DNA of 10,660 nucleotides from Erysipelotrichaceae bacterium. Its GTDB lineage: Bacteria; Bacillota_I; Bacilli_A; Erysipelotrichales; Erysipelotrichaceae. Both the position numbers and the translations under genes were made by a program. Below the pieces are notes generated by a model that saw only the letters and a list, made by a program, of their open reading frames with translations, had not been told where the DNA came from and made no database searches. This document shows positions 7,066-10,660 of this stretch, piece by piece; the first letter of the stretch is position 1, and each line of letters opens with the position of its first letter. The stretch lies in contig DMBB01000273.1 in assembly GCA_003446295.1 (NCBI GenBank), positions 1 to 10,660 on the forward strand. Direction: 5' to 3'.

Positions 7066-7700
7066 TTGAAGATTGCATTGATCAATGAAAATTCACAGGC
7101 TACGAAAACAGTCTGATCGAAACAGCTCTGCGCAAAGTCGCAGAACAGAAAGGATATGAAGTCGTCAACTACGGTATGTACTCAGCCGATGATCCGGCAC
7201 CGCTGACTTATGTGCAGAACGGCATTCTGGAAGCTGTGCTTCTGAATTCCGGTGCTGCTGACTTTGTTGTGACCGGATGCGGAACAGGTGAAGGCGCAAT
7301 GCTTGCACTGAACTCCTTCCCGGGCGTGATCTGCGGACACATCGAACACCCGCTTGACGCATATACATTCGCTCAGATCAACGACGGCAACGCAATTTCG
7401 ATCCCGTTCGCACTCGGATTCGGCTGGGGCGGTGAATTGAATCTGGAATACATCTTTGAAAAACTGTTCAGTGAACCGTTCGGCGGAGGCTATCCGAAAG
7501 AGCGCGTTGTACCGGAACAGCGGAACAAGAAGATCCTTGACGGCGTACGTGCTGCTGCATTCCGTCCGCTGGCAGATATTCTCTGCGACCTGGATCCGGA
7601 GCTTGTAAAAGGTTCATTTGCAGGAGAGCATTTCGACGAATATTTCTTCCGTGACTGCAAAGATGAGAGCCTTGCAGAACTTGTCAGAAAACTGAAGTGA
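7066..7700 (+). pseudogene. RpiB/LacA/LacB-family sugar-phosphate isomerase, interrupted by a one-base frameshift
   Basis: The TTG start (7066-7068, AGGAGG ten bases upstream) opens KIALINENSQATK, the typical N-terminus of this family. The frame then meets TGA at 7114-7116. Moving back one base at the A run 7105-7108 continues with NSLIETALRKVAEQKGYEVV and on to the natural C-terminus, giving 211 residues if one A is restored. The downstream part has family features: GMYSADD, TYVQNGILEAVLLNSGAADF, the phosphate-binding and active-site loop TGCGTGEGAMLALNSFPG, FGWGGELNLEYIFE and the C-terminal EHFDEYFFRDCKDE. The family interconverts aldose and ketose phosphates such as ribose 5-phosphate; members of this length are of unsettled substrate. 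The body is otherwise intact, so either the mutation is recent or the base was lost in sequencing or assembly. An in-frame ATG at 7176 could give only a shortened product lacking the first strand and helix. Confidence 0.88.
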
Positions 7701-7735
7701 TCATCTGATGATTTGCCGTAAATCCTGTATGTCAG

Positions 7736-7776
7736 GTTCTTCGGTCTGCACATGTGCAGATTGAAGAACTTTTTTT
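7736..7776 (+). terminator. Strong intrinsic terminator after the isomerase gene
   Basis: A 15-bp stem with two G·U pairs (arms 7736-7750 and 7755-7769, loop catg) is followed by seven T residues. It lies 35 bases after the stop codon and 35 bases before the next gene, for which no convincing promoter fits the remaining space. Confidence 0.9.
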
Positions 7777-7811
7777 GATTCATCATGTCATAATGAACGC
7801 GGAGACAGACC

Positions 7812-8396
7812 ATGATCAGAATACCGGAAACACATATTGAAGCAGATCCCGGAAAGCCTTTTATCATCGTGCTCTGCAGTGACAGCCATATGGATACAGC
7901 ATCTCTTCGTTATGTACGGGAACATCATCCTGAAGCGGATCTGTTCGTGCACTGCGGAGACAGTGAACTGCGTGAAGCAGACATGGAAGGTTTTCTGTTT
8001 GTCCGCGGCAATCATGATTTCTATCTTGGAAACAATGTTCCTGACTGGCGCATCATAGAAGTGCTCGGACACAGGATCTACCTTTGTCATGGTCATCTGG
8101 ATATTCTCATCTATTATCATTATGATCTGATGGCAAAACATGCGAAGGCAAACCGGTGCGATACGGTATTCTTCGGACATATGCATATCTGTCAGGATTT
8201 CATTGAAGACGGCGTCAGAATGCTGAACCCGGGATCCCTGGCTTATTCCCGTGATTACTCAGGGAAAAGCTACATGCTCGTAACAGTGACGCCGGAAAAG
8301 ATCGAAGCAGTCAGGATGGACTATACGCCTGCCGGGACAGAACATGTCAAACAGAAAAAGAAAGGTTTCCTGCAGCGGCTGATTGACAAATTGTAA
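7812..8396 (+). CDS. YfcE/MJ0936-family metallophosphoesterase
   Basis: The 194-residue cytosolic protein has all metal-binding blocks of the calcineurin-like phosphoesterase fold: SDSH (23-26, D24 and H26), HCGD (47-50, D50), RGNHD (65-69, N67 and H68), CHGH (92-95) and FGHMH (121-125), then LNPGS (138-142), which is typical of the YfcE/MJ0936 group. These are two-metal phosphodiesterases, mostly known from artificial substrates. The true substrate is unknown. Length fits the family (about 160-190) with an N-terminal extension of roughly 15 residues and a basic tail (KQKKKGF, 180-186). The ATG has GGAG seven bases upstream. It follows a strong terminator by only 35 bases, so its promoter is not obvious; read-through from the isomerase gene is possible. 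No terminator is evident after it. Confidence 0.92.
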   Translation: MIRIPETHIEADPGKPFIIVLCSDSHMDTASLRYVREHHPEADLFVHCGDSELREADMEGFLFVRGNHDFYLGNNVPDWRIIEVLGHRIYLCHGHLDILIYYHYDLMAKHAKANRCDTVFFGHMHICQDFIEDGVRMLNPGSLAYSRDYSGKSYMLVTVTPEKIEAVRMDYTPAGTEHVKQKKKGFLQRLIDKL

Positions 8397-8461
8397 CGAT
8401 TATCTTTTTTGCGCGGGCACGCATACCGGGCATCATTTCCTGAAGGAATATCTTTGGTGTT

Positions 8462-8472
8462 TGCTATATAAT
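8462..8472 (+). promoter_or_regulatory. Probable promoter of the zinc-ribbon protein gene
   Basis: TGCTATATAAT offers either an extended -10 (TG-c-TATATA) or a perfect TATAAT (8467-8472). It lies about 40 bases before the ATG. The -35 is poor. A short inverted repeat, ttcct/aggaa (8437-8448), sits roughly where the -35 would be and might be an operator, though it is only five bases per arm. Confidence 0.5.
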
Positions 8473-8511
8473 TAAAGATGGATTAGAATTTTTCCGGGAG
8501 ACTAACACGAT

Positions 8512-10440
8512 ATGACAGAAACCAAGAAATGCATTTACTGCGGACGCGATCTGGAAGCTGACATGATCTTCTGCCCCCGCTGCGGAAGACCTGTGCCGAC
8601 AGAGCGTCAGGACGATGATAAACTGGGCGAGACACTGATCTTCAATATCAATGACCGTTCGATCCCTCCCGTACCCGTTATGCGTACGGCAAAACTTGTT
8701 GACACCGGGATCTTCCCTGTGATCAAAGAAGAAAACCTTCCGAAAGAAACACCGGCTGTTCCCGAGAAACCCGCAGAGGAAAAACCGGCGGAACCTGTCG
8801 TGCCTGAGCTGATTCAGGAAGAGACATCCGACGATGATCTGCTTTCATTCCTGGATCTGGGTGATGACAATGATGAACCGGAAGAGAAGATCGCTGCTTC
8901 TTCCAGCATCCCCCTCTTCTTCACTTCATCGATTCCTGCCATGAACCCTGCTGCTCCGAAAGAGGAAAAACCGGAACCGGTCATCCCGGCAGTGCCTGCC
9001 GAGGAAACACCTGAACCGGAAGTGATTCCGGCAGCACCCGCTGAGGAAGCACAGCCTGAAGAAGCACCTGCAGAAACGTTCCTCTCAGCAGAGAAAGAAC
9101 CGGCTGAGGAAGATGTACCTGACAGCTTCAATATTCCGTTTGTTCAGAGAGACACGGATCATACGATCACAATGGAAGATCTGCCCGTGATCGAAGATAT
9201 CTCAGAAGAGAACCTGAAAGAAGAAACGAGTGAATATGACGCTCTGGGTGACCTGCACAATGTTCTGAAAACACTGCTGGCAGATGACAGCACCACAGAT
9301 GAGGAAGATGTTCTTGACGGCAACTATACCCGTGACAGCAGACCTGCAGACAGCAGCTATGATGTGCCGTTCATTCTGAGGCAGACACGGAACGATGATG
9401 AAAATACACAGACAGCATTAAGACTGGCTGGACTCAACCCGGATGAGCCGGAAGGATCGGATTTTGCAAATCCTCTCGATGAGGAAGCAGAAACAGAAGA
9501 GCTGGACGTTCCGTTCATTCTCAGCAAAGCTCCTGCAAATGTTGATCCGCAGACGACCGAGATCTATACGAACCTCTTCCGTGAAGAAGAGAAGGCAGAA
9601 AAGAAACTGGTCGATGAAGGCCAGACAGTGATCTTCAAACCTGTTGAGAAAGACGAAACACCAGTCAGAAAGCCGGAGCCTGCTCCGACACCTGAGAAGG
9701 CTGTTGACCTCAACATTCCGAAGAAACCCGCAAAGCGTGAGATCGAATTCAATGATCTTGATAAATCCGAGCCGCCTGTACCGGAAGATGATGGCGACAA
9801 GAAGGGCGGAAAACTGTGGATCGCTCTGCTGGCATTACTGCTGCTGGCACTTCTTGCCGGAGCGCTGTGGTTCTTCTTCCTGAAAGACCGCAATGGTTCC
9901 GACAAACCGGTATCCACGCCGACGCCCGCTGCAGAGACACTGCCTGCTGAAGCAACTGCTTCTGCGGAACCCGAGAATACACCGGAACCCACTCCGGAAG
10001 TTGTAGTTGAAGAAGATCCTGATTACTTCAAGACGATCTCCCGCAACTTCAAGCAGCTGTATACGGCTTACCTGAACGGTTCCAACAACGGTGATATGAG
10101 TTCTGTGGAACATATCGATGAAAGCATCCGTACTGCCCTGCAGAACCGTGTGGCAGTCAACCGCGGATACTCCTTCACCAACCGCAAGTTCTCTACAGAC
10201 AGAACGACATATGAACTTTCCCCTGCCGCGGATACAAACGGTTACTATACTGTAAGGATCCTGGCTGAAGCGGAAAATGACGGAACGCGTCTGAGTGACA
10301 ATGCTCCGATCAACAACAAATCCGTGATCGCATCAAATATGCGCTACAATCCGCAGACAGGCGACTGGTACGCAACTTCATTTGAAGTCAACCAGGGATT
10401 CTCTGTCGCAGGACATGAGCTTGTAGAAATTACTGACTGA
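8512..10440 (+). CDS. Zinc-ribbon single-pass membrane protein with long acidic cytoplasmic region
   Basis: The 642-residue protein starts with a four-cysteine zinc ribbon (C7-x2-C10-x10-C21-x2-C24). A long Glu/Pro/Asp-rich, probably disordered segment follows (about 30-425). It contains three copies of a (N/D)-(I/V)-P-F-(V/I) motif (207-211, 284-288, 332-336) and two G-(E/Q)-T-(L/V)-I-F motifs (39-44, 370-375). One membrane helix (about 434-457) follows a lysine-rich stretch. Next come a Thr/Pro/Glu-rich stalk (about 465-500) and an outer domain of about 140 residues beginning DYFKTISRNFKQLYTAYLNG. The architecture resembles zinc-ribbon membrane proteins of Firmicutes such as TcaA, with the ribbon inside and the C-terminal domain outside, but I see no specific identity. 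A role in envelope sensing or scaffolding is inferred. GGGAG lies 11 bases upstream of the ATG. It appears to be a single-gene transcript ended by the hairpin at 10451. Confidence 0.85.
   Translation: MTETKKCIYCGRDLEADMIFCPRCGRPVPTERQDDDKLGETLIFNINDRSIPPVPVMRTAKLVDTGIFPVIKEENLPKETPAVPEKPAEEKPAEPVVPELIQEETSDDDLLSFLDLGDDNDEPEEKIAASSSIPLFFTSSIPAMNPAAPKEEKPEPVIPAVPAEETPEPEVIPAAPAEEAQPEEAPAETFLSAEKEPAEEDVPDSFNIPFVQRDTDHTITMEDLPVIEDISEENLKEETSEYDALGDLHNVLKTLLADDSTTDEEDVLDGNYTRDSRPADSSYDVPFILRQTRNDDENTQTALRLAGLNPDEPEGSDFANPLDEEAETEELDVPFILSKAPANVDPQTTEIYTNLFREEEKAEKKLVDEGQTVIFKPVEKDETPVRKPEPAPTPEKAVDLNIPKKPAKREIEFNDLDKSEPPVPEDDGDKKGGKLWIALLALLLLALLAGALWFFFLKDRNGSDKPVSTPTPAAETLPAEATASAEPENTPEPTPEVVVEEDPDYFKTISRNFKQLYTAYLNGSNNGDMSSVEHIDESIRTALQNRVAVNRGYSFTNRKFSTDRTTYELSPAADTNGYYTVRILAEAENDGTRLSDNAPINNKSVIASNMRYNPQTGDWYATSFEVNQGFSVAGHELVEITD
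9124..9525 (+). repeat. Three copies of a short protein motif in the acidic linker
   Basis: The encoded segments SFNIPFVQR (9124-9150), SYDVPFILR (9355-9381) and ELDVPFILS (9499-9525) share the pattern x-x-(N/D)-(I/V)-P-F-(V/I)-x-(R/S). They are embedded in acidic sequence with little other similarity, so they look like repeated linear motifs rather than a folded repeat. Confidence 0.7.
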
Positions 10441-10450
10441 TTCATCATAT

Positions 10451-10481
10451 CCACCGGCTTTTGATGAGCCGGTGGTTTTTT
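10451..10481 (+). terminator. Strong intrinsic terminator of the zinc-ribbon gene
   Basis: A perfect 9-bp GC-rich stem (ccaccggct / agccggtgg, arms 10451-10459 and 10467-10475) with a 7-base loop is followed by six T residues, starting ten bases after the stop codon. Confidence 0.93.
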
Positions 10482-10566
10482 ACTGACTGCAAACACTCCT
10501 GTGTCAGGTTTGACTTTTCTAACCGGCAGTTCAGCGTTTACGATTGTATCAGGAGAGTTTATCAAT

Positions 10567-10660
10567 ATGAGTGAATCAAGACCATGTTCAAACAATCATC
10601 CCTGCACATGCCCGAACACCGGATGCCCTCGTCATGGCAGATGCTGTGACTGCGTTGCAT
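10567..10660 (+). CDS. Small cysteine-rich protein, N-terminal part (3' end outside window)
   Basis: The ATG has AGGAG at 10551-10555, an 11-base spacing, and the frame stays open to the window edge (31 codons). Seven of 31 residues are cysteine (C7, C13, C15, C20, C26, C27, C29), with H11 and H23 between them. The pattern CxCPxxxCxxHGxCCxC resembles short cysteine-rich proteins of unknown function common in anaerobic Firmicutes, probably metal-binding; this comparison is from memory and the full protein is not visible. A TTGACT (10510-10515) upstream could be a -35, but no -10 fits it at normal spacing. Confidence 0.7.
   Translation, partial: MSESRPCSNNHPCTCPNTGCPRHGRCCDCVA

Noticed and set aside
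7102..7116. Programmed -1 ribosomal frameshift or RNA polymerase slippage in the isomerase gene
   Set aside because: The site reads ACG AAA ACA in the zero frame, which is not an X-XXY-YYZ slippery heptamer, and a run of four A is too short for usual polymerase slippage.
7786..7794. Extended -10 (TGTCATAAT) for the metallophosphoesterase gene
   Set aside because: Transcription would begin on the Shine-Dalgarno itself, leaving almost no leader.
8397..8461. Terminator after the metallophosphoesterase gene
   Set aside because: The T run lies before the GC-rich stretch on the plus strand, and the possible stems have only three or four pairs.
8814..9992. Long antisense reading frames across the zinc-ribbon gene (for example 8814-9131 and 9564-9992, minus)
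   Set aside because: They are Ser/Gly/Ala-rich mirror frames of Glu/Pro-rich codons, with no ribosome sites or recognisable protein features.

Overview
The window looks like an ordinary chromosomal housekeeping and transport region of a low- to mid-GC Firmicute. The genes are short, tightly spaced and preceded by strong Shine-Dalgarno sequences, with TATAAT-type -10 boxes and U-tract hairpin terminators. AsnA, a VanY-family carboxypeptidase, a RpiB/LacA/LacB isomerase of the roughly 211-residue type and a zinc-ribbon membrane protein together suggest a gut Firmicute, possibly of the Erysipelotrichales. That placement is an inference from gene style and not a database result. There are no tRNA or rRNA genes, CRISPR arrays, transposases or other mobile-element signs.

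Left part, minus strand (1-4771). Reading in the direction of transcription, a MATE-family efflux transporter is followed by trkA and trkH, which encode the cytosolic regulator and the membrane channel of a Trk potassium uptake system. trkA and trkH overlap by one base (TGATG). An AT-rich hairpin plus T tract ends trkH. It is followed by a family 2 glycosyltransferase gene that runs off the left edge. trkA may have its own extended -10 promoter over the stop codon of the MATE gene.

Centre (4772-7065). A 152-bp divergent intergenic region separates the MATE gene from asnA (ammonia-dependent asparagine synthetase) and holds promoter elements for both genes and an inverted repeat. asnA converges on a membrane-anchored VanY-type peptidase gene, and the two share a bidirectional terminator. 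The peptidase keeps all three zinc ligands but has Ser where the family normally has the catalytic Glu. A roughly 200-bp divergent spacer follows.

Right part, plus strand (7066-10660). A RpiB/LacA/LacB-type sugar-phosphate isomerase gene is broken by a one-base deletion in an A run near codon 14, by a real mutation or a sequence error. A strong terminator follows, then a YfcE-like metallophosphoesterase, then a 642-residue protein with an N-terminal zinc ribbon, a long acidic cytoplasmic segment with repeated short motifs, one membrane helix and an extracytoplasmic domain. After another strong terminator, the start of a very cysteine-rich small protein runs off the right edge.

No multi-gene novel system is evident. 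The points most worth a second look are the frameshifted isomerase, the Glu-to-Ser change in the peptidase and the repeated linear motifs of the zinc-ribbon protein.
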